Shown piece after piece: positions 25,187-33,333 of a stretch of DNA of 64,000 nucleotides (its first letter is position 1; the number at the start of each line of letters is the position of its first letter). A model generated the notes under the pieces. That model saw nothing but the letters and a program-made list of their open reading frames with translations. It did not search any database and had not been told where the DNA came from. Location of the stretch: the NCBI GenBank assembly GCA_021325175.1, contig JAJPHS010000036.1:1-64000 (forward strand). Reading direction: 5' to 3'. The DNA comes from Terriglobia bacterium. GTDB taxonomy: Bacteria; Acidobacteriota; Terriglobia; Bryobacterales; Bryobacteraceae. A program made the position numbers and the translations under genes.

Positions 25187-26205
25187 CTTTTTAGATTCGC
25201 ACGGCCTTGCCGCGCCAGTTGCACGGCAATCGCGCCGAGCACCGCCGAATCGTGCCGGATCTTGCCATCCGCTCCGAATTGCGACATGCGCAGCAGGTCC
25301 TCTCCGATCACCTTCAATCCCATCTGTTCCAGCCGCGGAATATCGTTCTCAACGGGCCGTGCCGCGTGTCTTTGATAGCGGGCCAGAACCTTTCCCTCGA
25401 TCGGACGCGTGTTAATCACGCACGCGTCGATCAGCGACCGGCCATAACGCCCGGCGTGACGCAGCAGCGCCGAGACGTGATCCGACGCGCGGAAATTCGT
25501 GGTCTCGCCCGGCTGCCACATCAGGTTCACGACGTAAGCCTTCAACGCCGGCGAGTTCGCGATCGCCCGCGGAATTCCTTCCACCAGCAGGTTGGGCACG
25601 ATGCTGGTGAACAGCGATCCTGGACCGAGCGTAATCAGGTCGGCTTGCGCGATCGCCTCCAGAGTCTCCGGCAAAGGCTTCGGATGCGCCGGCCGCAGCT
25701 CGATTTTTTCGATTTTGGCGCGGCTGCGGCTGATTCGCGTCTCGCCCAGAACTTTCCTGCCGTCCTCAAGCGTCGCCTCCAGCGCAACATTCGCCGCCGT
25801 CGAGGGATAGATCCTGCCAAGCACGGCGAGAACTTCCGAGGAAAGCTTTACCGCCTGGCCGAAATCGCCGGTCAGGTGCGTCATCGCGGTGAGGAACAGG
25901 TTCCCGAAGCTGTGACCCTTCAATCCCCGGCCGTTGGAAAAACGAAATTGAAACAATTTCGTTAATAATGTTTCATCTTCCGACAGCGCCACCATGCAGT
26001 TGCGGATGTCGCCGGGCGGAAGCACCGAAAACTCGCGCCGCAGCCGGCCGGAGCTCCCCCCATCATCGGTCACCGTTACGACCGCCGTGATGTCCAGCGC
26101 CTCCGGCTGCGCCTTGGCGTAGCGCTTTAATCCGCGCAGCAGCGTCGAAAGACCGTTCCCGCCGCCAATCGAGACGATTCGCAGCGGCTGTTTCATCGTT
26201 GCCAC
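25183..26205 (-). CDS. yvcK: YvcK/GlmR-family UDP-sugar-binding regulatory protein
   Basis: The 340-residue protein belongs to the CofD/YvcK superfamily: IVSIGGGNGLSTLLRGLKRY at residues 9-28, VTVTDDGGSSGRLRREF, DIRNCMVAL, GHSFGNLFLTAMT and LITLGPGSLFTSIVPNLLV. YvcK (GlmR) in Firmicutes binds UDP-GlcNAc and controls carbon flow into the cell envelope; here it sits directly before glmU with a 4-base overlap, so the same link to amino-sugar metabolism is a reasonable inference. A 2-phospho-L-lactate transferase role is unlikely because no F420 genes are near. Start GTG 26205; an ATG three codons downstream is possible. Confidence 0.93.
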   Translation of the reverse strand: MATMKQPLRIVSIGGGNGLSTLLRGLKRYAKAQPEALDITAVVTVTDDGGSSGRLRREFSVLPPGDIRNCMVALSEDETLLTKLFQFRFSNGRGLKGHSFGNLFLTAMTHLTGDFGQAVKLSSEVLAVLGRIYPSTAANVALEATLEDGRKVLGETRISRSRAKIEKIELRPAHPKPLPETLEAIAQADLITLGPGSLFTSIVPNLLVEGIPRAIANSPALKAYVVNLMWQPGETTNFRASDHVSALLRHAGRYGRSLIDACVINTRPIEGKVLARYQRHAARPVENDIPRLEQMGLKVIGEDLLRMSQFGADGKIRHDSAVLGAIAVQLARQGRANLKR

Positions 26206-26317
26206 TCGTTTCCCAGGATCTCACGTTCCGGGCCGCCCGGAACACCCCAACAAAAACTGTCACGAATGTTTTCAGGGTGGGAATCGCGGTTGTAACAATC
26301 TCCTGCTATAAAGGCGC

Positions 26318-27172
26318 ATGAAGTGCGACCTCCATGTCCACACGATTCATTCCGGCATGTGCACCATCCCGCTGCTCCACCACATCTGCCGGGAAAGCTA
26401 TAACGATCCGGACGAAGTTTACGCCACGCTGAAGCGGCGGGGCATGGACCTTGTCACGGTTACCGATCACGATTCGATCGGTGCGGCCGAGCCGCTGCGC
26501 CGCCATGCCGATTTTTTTCTGAGCGAGGAAGTAAGCTGCCTCACCAGCAGCGGCATGCGGCTGCACATGGGAGTCTATGGCATCGAGGAACGGGATCACG
26601 TCCAATTGCAGCGGCGCGCACCGGATATGCCGTCGCTGCTGGCCTATCTTGAAGAGCGCGATCTGCTGTTCAGCGTCAATCATGTTTTCTCCTCGCTTAC
26701 GGGCCGCCGCTGCGAGGCGGATTTCGAGGAGTTTGCCGCGCGCTTTCCCGCCGTTGAAACCTTGAACGGCGCGATGCTCGAAATCGCCAACCGGAGCGCC
26801 GCCGCGCTGGCCGCGCAAACCGGAAAAATTGCGGTCGGAGGAAGCGACGCGCACACCATGGCTTCGCTCGGCCGGACATACACGGAGGTCTCCGGCGCGC
26901 GTAACGCATCCGAATATCTCGCCGGATTGAAGCTGGGGCGAACCAGGGTAGCAGGCGAATCGGGCGATTATCTTAAGCTCACGCGCGCGGTCGCTTCCAT
27001 TGGCTGCGATCTGCTCAGGGAGCGCCGTGCCGCGCGGGTGCTGCTCCCGCTGTTGGCGGCCGTTCCGTTGATTACTCTGGTGAATCTCGGACTGGAATAC
27101 GCGTTCGCGCAAAAGTGGAGCCGGCGGGTGTTATGGAATCGCGCGGCGCCGCGTTCGGACTTCGCGATGTAA
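26318..27172 (+). CDS. PHP-domain metal-dependent phosphoesterase
   Basis: A 284-residue cytoplasmic protein with the four PHP motifs: DLHVHTIHS at residues 4-12, VTVTDHDSIGA near 46-56, VNHVFSS near 115 and GSDAHT near 175, providing the histidines and aspartates that bind two or three metals. Members hydrolyse phosphoesters such as nucleoside 3',5'-bisphosphates or the phosphates of histidinol. After residue about 210 the chain has a basic, hydrophobic helix (RRAARVLLPLLAAVPLITLVN) near the C-terminus, which could be a membrane anchor and is unusual. The gene diverges from yvcK; TATAAA at about 26305 lies just upstream of the start. Confidence 0.88.
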   Translation: MKCDLHVHTIHSGMCTIPLLHHICRESYNDPDEVYATLKRRGMDLVTVTDHDSIGAAEPLRRHADFFLSEEVSCLTSSGMRLHMGVYGIEERDHVQLQRRAPDMPSLLAYLEERDLLFSVNHVFSSLTGRRCEADFEEFAARFPAVETLNGAMLEIANRSAAALAAQTGKIAVGGSDAHTMASLGRTYTEVSGARNASEYLAGLKLGRTRVAGESGDYLKLTRAVASIGCDLLRERRAARVLLPLLAAVPLITLVNLGLEYAFAQKWSRRVLWNRAAPRSDFAM

Positions 27173-27174
27173 CC

Positions 27175-27333
27175 TCAGGACGCGCGTTTTCGGCGCGGCT
27201 CCTCTTCGTCTTCGTAAATCGGAACCTGCTCCAGGTCCTCGGCTTCAAAGACCTGATCGCACTCCAGGCATCGCAGGTAATCGACCCCGTCGCGCCGCAT
27301 CAAAAATTCGGTGCGCTTGTGCTCACAACTCAT
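27175..27333 (-). CDS. Small acidic zinc-ribbon-like protein (52 aa)
   Basis: This short minus-strand frame begins at ATG 27333 and ends at 27175, two bases beyond the PHP gene's stop. The product starts MSCEHKRTEFLMRRDGV, then DYLRCLECDQVFEAEDLEQ, and ends in an acidic-basic tail (YEDEEEPRRKRAS). The Cys/His spacing C3-x-H5 ... C22-x2-C25 resembles a half zinc ribbon. The frame has strongly non-random composition and no better alternative on either strand. A gene of this size with this pattern appears to be typical of Solibacter-like genomes in my recollection, but I cannot confirm it. Function unknown; zinc-binding adaptor is an inference. Confidence 0.7.
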   Translation of the reverse strand: MSCEHKRTEFLMRRDGVDYLRCLECDQVFEAEDLEQVPIYEDEEEPRRKRAS

Positions 27334-27439
27334 AAAGACACGAGATTATCCCTATTCTAGTCAGCGCGTTTTTGTTGTCAAGCCCCCACCCGCAAATTGA
27401 TAAAATCTTCCCGACTGACCACAAATCGAGGTGTTCCTC

Positions 27440-30379
27440 ATGCATACGCGCCGCCTGCTCGCCTTTGCGCTATTTCTGCTGCTGCCCGCCGCAATTTACG
27501 CGCAAAAACGACCGCTAAATCATCGCGATTACGATTCCTGGAAATCGATTCAAACCCCGCTTCTCTCACGCGACGGGAAGTTTCTTGCCTACTCGCTGAT
27601 GCCGGAGGAAGGCGACGGCCAACTCGTTGTCCGTAACCTGGCCACCGGCCGGGAGTTGCGTGAAAATTGCGGCGCCACGCCTCCGGCCGCCGACAATTCG
27701 AGCGAAGAAGCGCCGGCCGAGGCGCCTCCCACCCAGCGCGCGATTCACATCGCGTTTACGCACGACGGCGCGTTTGTGGTTGCGAGCGCGTTTCCGCCCA
27801 AAGCGGAAATGGATCGGGCGCGCAAGGAGCACAAGCGTCCCGAGGAGATGCCGCGCGACAGCCTGATCATCGTGAACCTGGCGAATCTCACCGCGTCCAG
27901 GATCGCGGACGTGTCGAGCTTTCAAGTGCCGGAGCTCGGCGCGAGCGTTGTGGCCTATCTGCGCGGGTCCAAGCCGGGCGCTTCCGCGGTAACCAGCGAG
28001 GCCAGTCGCGATCAGGGCCGGGGTCGCGGAAATGCGGGCGCCGCGCGCGGGCGCAACAAATTCGGTTCGGACCTGGTGCTTCGCGATCTCCGCTCGGCGC
28101 GCGAGCGCACGTTTGAAGACGTGGTCGAGTACTCGATCGCCAAGGACGCCAAAACGCTGCTGTACGCGGTTTCCTCAAAGAAAGAGGAGACGAACGGAAT
28201 TTATTCGGTCACGCCGGAGACTGATGGCTCGCCGTCGGCGCTCCTTTCGGGAAAAGGCCGCTACATAAAAATTACCTGGGACCAGGCGCAGAATCGCGCG
28301 GCTTTCCTGAGCGATCGCGACGGCCAATCGTCCAAGCCCGCGAAATTCAAAGCCTATCTGTGGGAGCGCGGCGGCACGGCGGCGGAAATCGTCTCCACCT
28401 CGACCGCGGGATTCCGGCCCGGATACGCGATCCTCGACCGCGGCCCCCTCAGTTTTTCGCGCGACGGCTCGCGCCTGTTCCTGAGCTGCGCGCCGATCGA
28501 GGAGATCGAGGCTCTGGAAACACAGACTCCATCGAATGGACCTTCCACAGACGACAAAGTTCTGGCCGACCTGTGGAGCTGGAAGGATGATTACATCCAG
28601 CCGATGCAGCGCGTTCGCGCCGCGCAGGATCGCAGCCGCTCCTATCGCGCCGTATACAACCTTGGCGATCAATCATTTCGCCAGCTTTCCGATCCGTCCA
28701 TGGCGGTCCTGACGCCGAGCGATGACGGCCGTTTCGCGATCGGCGCCGACGATCGCGCCTATCGCCACATGGTGGACTACGACGGCAATTACAGCGACAT
28801 TTATATCGTTGACACCGCGACCGGATCGCGCAAGCTCGCGCTGAAAGAATTTCGCGGCGGAGGCGGGCGCGGCGGAAGCGGCATCCAACTCGCGCCCGAC
28901 GGGCGGCACGCGCTGGCGTATCGGGATAAGCAGTGGTGGTCGATCTCGCTGCCCGACGGCGCGATGATTAACTTGACGTCGCGGCTGGGCCCAGCCTTCT
29001 GGAACGAGGACGACGACATGCCCGAGGCTCCGCCGCCGTACGGGACTGCCGGATGGACGAAAGACGGCAAATGGGCGATCCTTTATGACCGCTACGATAT
29101 TTGGGGCGTCGCCGCGGACGGCGCTTCCGCGCGCAAGCTCACCGACGGACGCGGCTCCAATCTACAGTTCCGCCTCGTGCGGACCGAAGCGGAAAACGTC
29201 GAAGACGAACGCGGCATCGACCCGTCCAAGCCGCTGCTGGCGCGCGCCGAGAACCTCGAAACGCGCGATAGCGGATTTTATTCAGTTTCGACATTCACCG
29301 GCGGTCAGGTTCGAAAGCTGATTTTTGGACCGAGGAATTATCGCGTGCTCGGAAGAGCCAGGGACGCGGACGTGTTTATGGTCACCGCGACGACCTTCCG
29401 GGACCAGCCCGACATTTATATCAGCGATTCGTCCTTTCGGGAAATGAAAAAGGCCACGGATGCCAATCCTCAGCAATCGCAAATTCTGTGGGGGACGGGC
29501 GAGATCATTCATTACCGCAACGCCGACGGAGTCGATCTTGAAGCCGCGCTTTACAAGCCGGAAAATTTTGATCCCTCCAAAAAGTATCCGCTGATGGTTT
29601 ATTTGTATGAGCGGCTGGCCCAAAATGTCAATAATTTCGTCCGGCCCGCGCCGGGCACCTCGATCAATATTTCTTATTACGTTAGTAACGGCTACCTGGT
29701 CTTGACTCCGGATATTATTTATACCATCGGATATCCGGGGCAGAGCGCGCTCAAATGCGTGGCGCCGGCCGTCGAGGCCGTGGCGGCGAATGGCTACGTG
29801 GATCGCGCGCGGATCGGCATCCAGGGCCATAGCTGGGGCGGGTATCAGACCGCCTACATGCTCACCCAGACCAATATTTTCAGGGCCGCGGAGGCAGGCG
29901 CGCCGGTGGTGAACATGATCGCCGCATACGACGGCATCCGTTGGGGCAGCGGCCTGCCGCGCCAGTTCCAATATGAAAAATCCCAGAGCCGCATTGGCGG
30001 ATCGATCTGGCAGTATCCGTTGCGGTTCATCGAAAATTCGCCGATCTTTATGGTAGATCGCATTCATACTCCGGTGCTGATTCTGGAAAACGACGGCGAC
30101 GATGCCGTGCCGTGGTACCAGGGAATCGAATTTTTCCTTTCGCTGCGGCGTCTAGGAAAAGAAGCGTACATGTGGAACTACAACGGCGAGCCGCATGGAC
30201 TGCGCCATCGCGCTCCGCAGAAGGATTATGCGGTGCGGATGCAGGAATTTTTCGATCATTTTCTGAAGGACGCGCCGGAGCCGGATTGGATGCGGCAAGG
30301 CATCCGCTACATCGATCGGGAGCAGGAAAAAGAAAAGATCAACGCGCTCTACGGCGGGTCGGAAGACCGTAAAAAATAG
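27440..30379 (+). CDS. Large S9-family prolyl-oligopeptidase-like serine peptidase
   Basis: From ATG 27440 (preceded by AGGTG) the 979-residue protein has a signal peptide (RRLLAFALFLLLPAAIYAQ) and is therefore periplasmic or surface exposed. Residues about 40-650 form the beta-propeller with repeated FSRDGSRLFL, TPSDDGRFAIGADDR and LAPDGRHALAYRD blades; the alpha/beta-hydrolase domain follows. The catalytic triad is visible: Ser798 in GHSWGGYQTAYM, Asp887/888 in NDGDDAVPWYQG and His919 in GEPHGLRHR. A glycine/arginine-rich insertion at about 185-205 (DQGRGRGNAGAARGR) is odd. It is a large member, likely cleaving peptides in the periplasm. It ends at a hairpin shared with the convergent YoaK gene. 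Confidence 0.93.
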   Translation: MHTRRLLAFALFLLLPAAIYAQKRPLNHRDYDSWKSIQTPLLSRDGKFLAYSLMPEEGDGQLVVRNLATGRELRENCGATPPAADNSSEEAPAEAPPTQRAIHIAFTHDGAFVVASAFPPKAEMDRARKEHKRPEEMPRDSLIIVNLANLTASRIADVSSFQVPELGASVVAYLRGSKPGASAVTSEASRDQGRGRGNAGAARGRNKFGSDLVLRDLRSARERTFEDVVEYSIAKDAKTLLYAVSSKKEETNGIYSVTPETDGSPSALLSGKGRYIKITWDQAQNRAAFLSDRDGQSSKPAKFKAYLWERGGTAAEIVSTSTAGFRPGYAILDRGPLSFSRDGSRLFLSCAPIEEIEALETQTPSNGPSTDDKVLADLWSWKDDYIQPMQRVRAAQDRSRSYRAVYNLGDQSFRQLSDPSMAVLTPSDDGRFAIGADDRAYRHMVDYDGNYSDIYIVDTATGSRKLALKEFRGGGGRGGSGIQLAPDGRHALAYRDKQWWSISLPDGAMINLTSRLGPAFWNEDDDMPEAPPPYGTAGWTKDGKWAILYDRYDIWGVAADGASARKLTDGRGSNLQFRLVRTEAENVEDERGIDPSKPLLARAENLETRDSGFYSVSTFTGGQVRKLIFGPRNYRVLGRARDADVFMVTATTFRDQPDIYISDSSFREMKKATDANPQQSQILWGTGEIIHYRNADGVDLEAALYKPENFDPSKKYPLMVYLYERLAQNVNNFVRPAPGTSINISYYVSNGYLVLTPDIIYTIGYPGQSALKCVAPAVEAVAANGYVDRARIGIQGHSWGGYQTAYMLTQTNIFRAAEAGAPVVNMIAAYDGIRWGSGLPRQFQYEKSQSRIGGSIWQYPLRFIENSPIFMVDRIHTPVLILENDGDDAVPWYQGIEFFLSLRRLGKEAYMWNYNGEPHGLRHRAPQKDYAVRMQEFFDHFLKDAPEPDWMRQGIRYIDREQEKEKINALYGGSEDRKK

Positions 30380-30383
30380 CCGA

Positions 30384-30421
30384 CGCCGCTAAAATTGGAC
30401 CAGCCCCGGAATTTAGCGGCG
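30384..30421. terminator. Inverted repeat between convergent genes (bidirectional terminator candidate)
   Basis: Between the S9 peptidase (plus) and the YoaK gene (minus) the text CGCCGCTAAAATT is followed 13 bases later by AATTTAGCGGCG. The arms pair over 12 bases with one bulged A, forming a stem of about 12 base pairs with a 13-base loop. There is no clear T tract on the plus strand. The location between two converging genes fits a shared transcription terminator. Confidence 0.5.
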
Positions 30422-30422
30422 A

Positions 30423-31190
30423 TCATAAGTCGTCCCAGGCGCGCGGCTCGTCCGCGGCGGCCACCGGACGTACGATATCGACGACGATTGCGAACGCCAG
30501 AATCACGGCGGGGAGCGCTAGCGATTTGTATCCGATGCTTCCCCGCAGCTTGGCTCCGCTGAACGCGCCGGCGAAGAATGTGGCCCACAGGCTCGCGGTC
30601 AGAAGCGCGTGCTGCATGTAGGTCTGCCGTGGGGTGACGCGCAGCACTTTTCCCAGCCGCTGGCGCAGCCGCCCGCGCGTCCGGTCGCGAAACCAGAACC
30701 CGTACTCGACCACCGCTTCAGCGAACTTGCTCAGCGATCCGGTCAGGTACGTCGTGTAGATGCGCAATCCGGCGACGCGTGTGACAGTGACGGTCTGGAT
30801 TCCCATCGCCGCCGCCAGAAGCGCGATCCGCAACCGGTCCGATCCGCCGCGCGAGCCTTCGAACAGAAACACCAGGACCAGCGCCAGTTCCACCGTCAGG
30901 GCGATCGAAAAGGACGAGTGCAGGTTTCTCCGGCGCGCCGCCGCCGTCGAAAACGCGGTGAAAATTGTGCCCGCGACGAACGGCAGAATGGGCCAGGCGT
31001 GATGGGCCGCCTCCGTCCAGTTCCCCTGCGCAGCGGAGATCCCGAAAGACGCCGTGTTTCCGGTCATGTGAGAAATATAAACGTGATAGACGAACAGCCA
31101 GCCGACCGCATCGACGAATCCGGCGCACCAGGAAAGCAAGTTGGCAAGAACGGCCTTGGAAAAATTCTGTAGCCGCCGCCGAGGGTCCAC
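30423..31190 (-). CDS. YoaK/DUF1275-family membrane protein
   Basis: The 255-residue protein shows the YoaK (DUF1275) pattern: SWCAGFVDAVGWLFV, YISHMTGNTASFG, WPILPFVAGTIFTAFST, then LLAAAMGIQTVTVTRVAG, TTYLTGSLSKFAEAV and a C-terminal hydrophobic pair. About six transmembrane segments are apparent. Members are uncharacterised membrane proteins, sometimes found near transport genes. The start is GTG 31190. The basic stretch between residues 170 and 200 (RDRTRGRLRQRLGKVLR) is cytoplasmic. It has no operon partner here, being convergent with S9 and divergent from the 31279 gene. Confidence 0.9.
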   Translation of the reverse strand: MDPRRRLQNFSKAVLANLLSWCAGFVDAVGWLFVYHVYISHMTGNTASFGISAAQGNWTEAAHHAWPILPFVAGTIFTAFSTAAARRRNLHSSFSIALTVELALVLVFLFEGSRGGSDRLRIALLAAAMGIQTVTVTRVAGLRIYTTYLTGSLSKFAEAVVEYGFWFRDRTRGRLRQRLGKVLRVTPRQTYMQHALLTASLWATFFAGAFSGAKLRGSIGYKSLALPAVILAFAIVVDIVRPVAAADEPRAWDDL

Positions 31191-31278
31191 AAGAATTAGA
31201 CGCGGTCTAAAGCGCCAACTTAGGTATCCGTGGGACTTCGCATCGTTACTTTGGACCGTTTGGTGAAAATAGGAAAAG

Positions 31279-32229
31279 GTGGAAGGTTTTCACTCGCCGC
31301 GCGTCCAAGTTAACGTGAGAATCAGAAGGTACGCCGCTTCCTGCTTATTCGCTTTTTTTTCACCTTTGTGGCCGCAGGCCGCCGCGGTCGAGCTGAGCGC
31401 GGCGGAAATCATCCACCGGTCCGTGGAGGTGAACGAGAGAGACTGGAAGGTCGGACCGTCGTTCTCCCACGTGGAGCGCGACATTGAAATCAAAGGCGGC
31501 GAAAAGACTGACCATACCTATGAAGTTTTCCTGATGGACGGCTCGCCGTATCGCCGCTTAATCGCCGTCGATGGTCAACCGCTTTCAGCGGCGCGTCAAA
31601 AACAGGAGGCGCAAAAAGAAGGACGCGAACTGGCGCGGCGCCGCGCGGAAAGTCCCGAAGAACGCCAGCAGCGCATCGATCACTACAAGAAAGATCGCGA
31701 GCACGATCACGTGCTGATTATTCAGATGGAGACGGCGTTCAATTTTCGCCTGGCTGGCGACGAGACGCTGGATGGTCATCCCGTCTATCTGCTGACAGCG
31801 GAGCCGAAGCCGGACTACCAGCCTCCGAACCATGAAGCCAAAGTGCTCACCGGAATGAAGGGAAAGCTCTGGGTGGATAAGGCGGAGTTTCACTGGGCGA
31901 AAGTCGAAGCCGAAGTGGTCCGGCCGGTGACGTTCGCCGGATTCCTGGCGAAAGTCGCGCCGGGAACGAAGTTTATGCTGGAAAAGCAACCCGTTGCCGA
32001 ACACATCTGGCAGCCCAAAAAATTTGCGGACGAGGTCGTCGCGTCCGTGCTCTTCTGGTCAAAAAACTCGACCATTCTGAATACGTTCAGCGATTATCGC
32101 CCGAACGGCGCCATCTCAGGCCTGCTTCGGCTGCCGCGGGCCGCCGATCTCCAGCTTCAGCGACAGGAAGTCCAGCAGGTCCTTCAACGCGAGAACGGCA
32201 ACCAGCTGCCCATGGTCGACCACCATTAG
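31279..32229 (+). CDS. Exported lipoprotein-sorting-like (LolA/RseB-fold?) hypothetical protein
   Basis: A 316-residue frame starting at GTG 31279 (AGGA five bases upstream); GTG 31315 is an alternative that would give a tighter signal peptide (IRRYAASCLFAFFSPLWPQA). The mature protein contains IIHRSVEVNERDWKVGPSF, GETLDGHPV-like VYLLTAEPKPDYQP, and LWVDKAEFHWAKVEAEVV, features of the outer-membrane lipoprotein-sorting / DUF4412-like group. The segment SKNSTILNTFSDYRPN probably ends the folded part; the last 38 residues overlap the opposite-strand S2P gene and look like random translation. The predicted role is envelope-associated; no specific function is claimed. Confidence 0.78.
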   Translation: MEGFHSPRVQVNVRIRRYAASCLFAFFSPLWPQAAAVELSAAEIIHRSVEVNERDWKVGPSFSHVERDIEIKGGEKTDHTYEVFLMDGSPYRRLIAVDGQPLSAARQKQEAQKEGRELARRRAESPEERQQRIDHYKKDREHDHVLIIQMETAFNFRLAGDETLDGHPVYLLTAEPKPDYQPPNHEAKVLTGMKGKLWVDKAEFHWAKVEAEVVRPVTFAGFLAKVAPGTKFMLEKQPVAEHIWQPKKFADEVVASVLFWSKNSTILNTFSDYRPNGAISGLLRLPRAADLQLQRQEVQQVLQRENGNQLPMVDHH

Positions 32230-33264
32230 CCGGCTCAATCCGGTTTTGCTCATTTTGGCCAGCGCGGTTACGGCGTCGGCGTCGGGCGTGATGGTGTTGT
32301 CGGCCGAGCACGGCCGCATCATCTCCTGAACGCTATGCTGCCTCCATTCCTCCCGCGGAACATTTTTTACGTCTGCCGTGCTGATGCATCCGTTCAGGTG
32401 GCGCTCTTCGGAAACCACCGGGAACCATTTGAAGTGATAGCGGTAAATGTAATCGTTGATCAGATCGTCGATGGACAGATTGGGGGGGACGGTGATCGGC
32501 TCGGTGCGCATGAACCTGCGAATCGGCTCGCCCGCAAGCGCACTGCGCAGGATCACCTGCTGATAGGATTGTTGCGCCGCGTTTTTCAGGAACAGGCCCA
32601 GGATGAACCACCACACCGCGCTCACAAAATTTCCGAAAAAGAGCGAAATAATCGCCAGCCCGATCAGCAGCCATCCGAAGCCCTCGCCGATTTGCGCGGA
32701 AATTTGCGTGGCGCGCGAGAGATTTTTCGTCCTGCCCCAGATCGCGGATCGCAGCACGCGCCCGCCGTCGAGCGGAAACGCCGGGATCGAATTAAACACC
32801 GCCAGCACCCAGTTCAGCCATCCCAGATAATGAATCACTCCGACGGCGGCGGGAGGCCAGGAATCGGGCGCGGCGCGATAAATTCCGTAAAAAAGGCCGC
32901 CGAGCAGGATGCTGGTCACCGGCCCGGCGGCGGCCATCAGAAACTCGGTGCGGGCGTTGGGCGGCTCCCCGCTCATCTCCGCGACGCCGCCGAAAATAAA
33001 TAACGTGATGCCTTCCATCGGCAATCCGTTGCGCCGCGCGACCACCGAATGCGCGAACTCATGCACGACGATGGAGCCGAACAAACCGAACGCAGCCGCC
33101 ACGCCCATCCACCAGTAATCGGCATGGGGCAGCCCGGGGTCCTGATAAGGAAAGTACCCGACGGCAAGGGTCCAGATGATCAGTACCGCGAGCACAATCC
33201 AGCTCGCGTCCACTCGGACCTCAAATCCCATCAATCTGAAAAGCTTCATTCGTCCGGCAAACAT
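32116..33264 (-). CDS. Site-2-type intramembrane metalloprotease with tandem CBS domains
   Basis: The 382-residue membrane protease has the zinc motif HEFAH at residues 68-72 in helix SIVVHEFAHSVV and the third ligand in NSIPAFPLDGGRVLRS near 165. Four or so further helices follow, then two CBS domains from about residue 255 (MRTEPITVPPNLSIDD, MRPCSADNTITPDADAV). This is the SpoIVFB-like/S2P group with CBS modules, likely controlled by adenosine nucleotide binding. Site-2 proteases release membrane-held transcription factors after a first cut. The frame begins at ATG 33264; MKLFR five residues in is an alternative start. The C-terminal end overlaps the convergent gene by 114 bases. Confidence 0.95.
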   Translation of the reverse strand: MFAGRMKLFRLMGFEVRVDASWIVLAVLIIWTLAVGYFPYQDPGLPHADYWWMGVAAAFGLFGSIVVHEFAHSVVARRNGLPMEGITLFIFGGVAEMSGEPPNARTEFLMAAAGPVTSILLGGLFYGIYRAAPDSWPPAAVGVIHYLGWLNWVLAVFNSIPAFPLDGGRVLRSAIWGRTKNLSRATQISAQIGEGFGWLLIGLAIISLFFGNFVSAVWWFILGLFLKNAAQQSYQQVILRSALAGEPIRRFMRTEPITVPPNLSIDDLINDYIYRYHFKWFPVVSEERHLNGCISTADVKNVPREEWRQHSVQEMMRPCSADNTITPDADAVTALAKMSKTGLSRLMVVDHGQLVAVLALKDLLDFLSLKLEIGGPRQPKQA

Positions 33265-33333
33265 AGGCGTGCAGGTCCCTACTCAAATGATGCACCCGCG
33301 CGCGCGATGATTTACCGGTGTTTCGCGAGTTCC

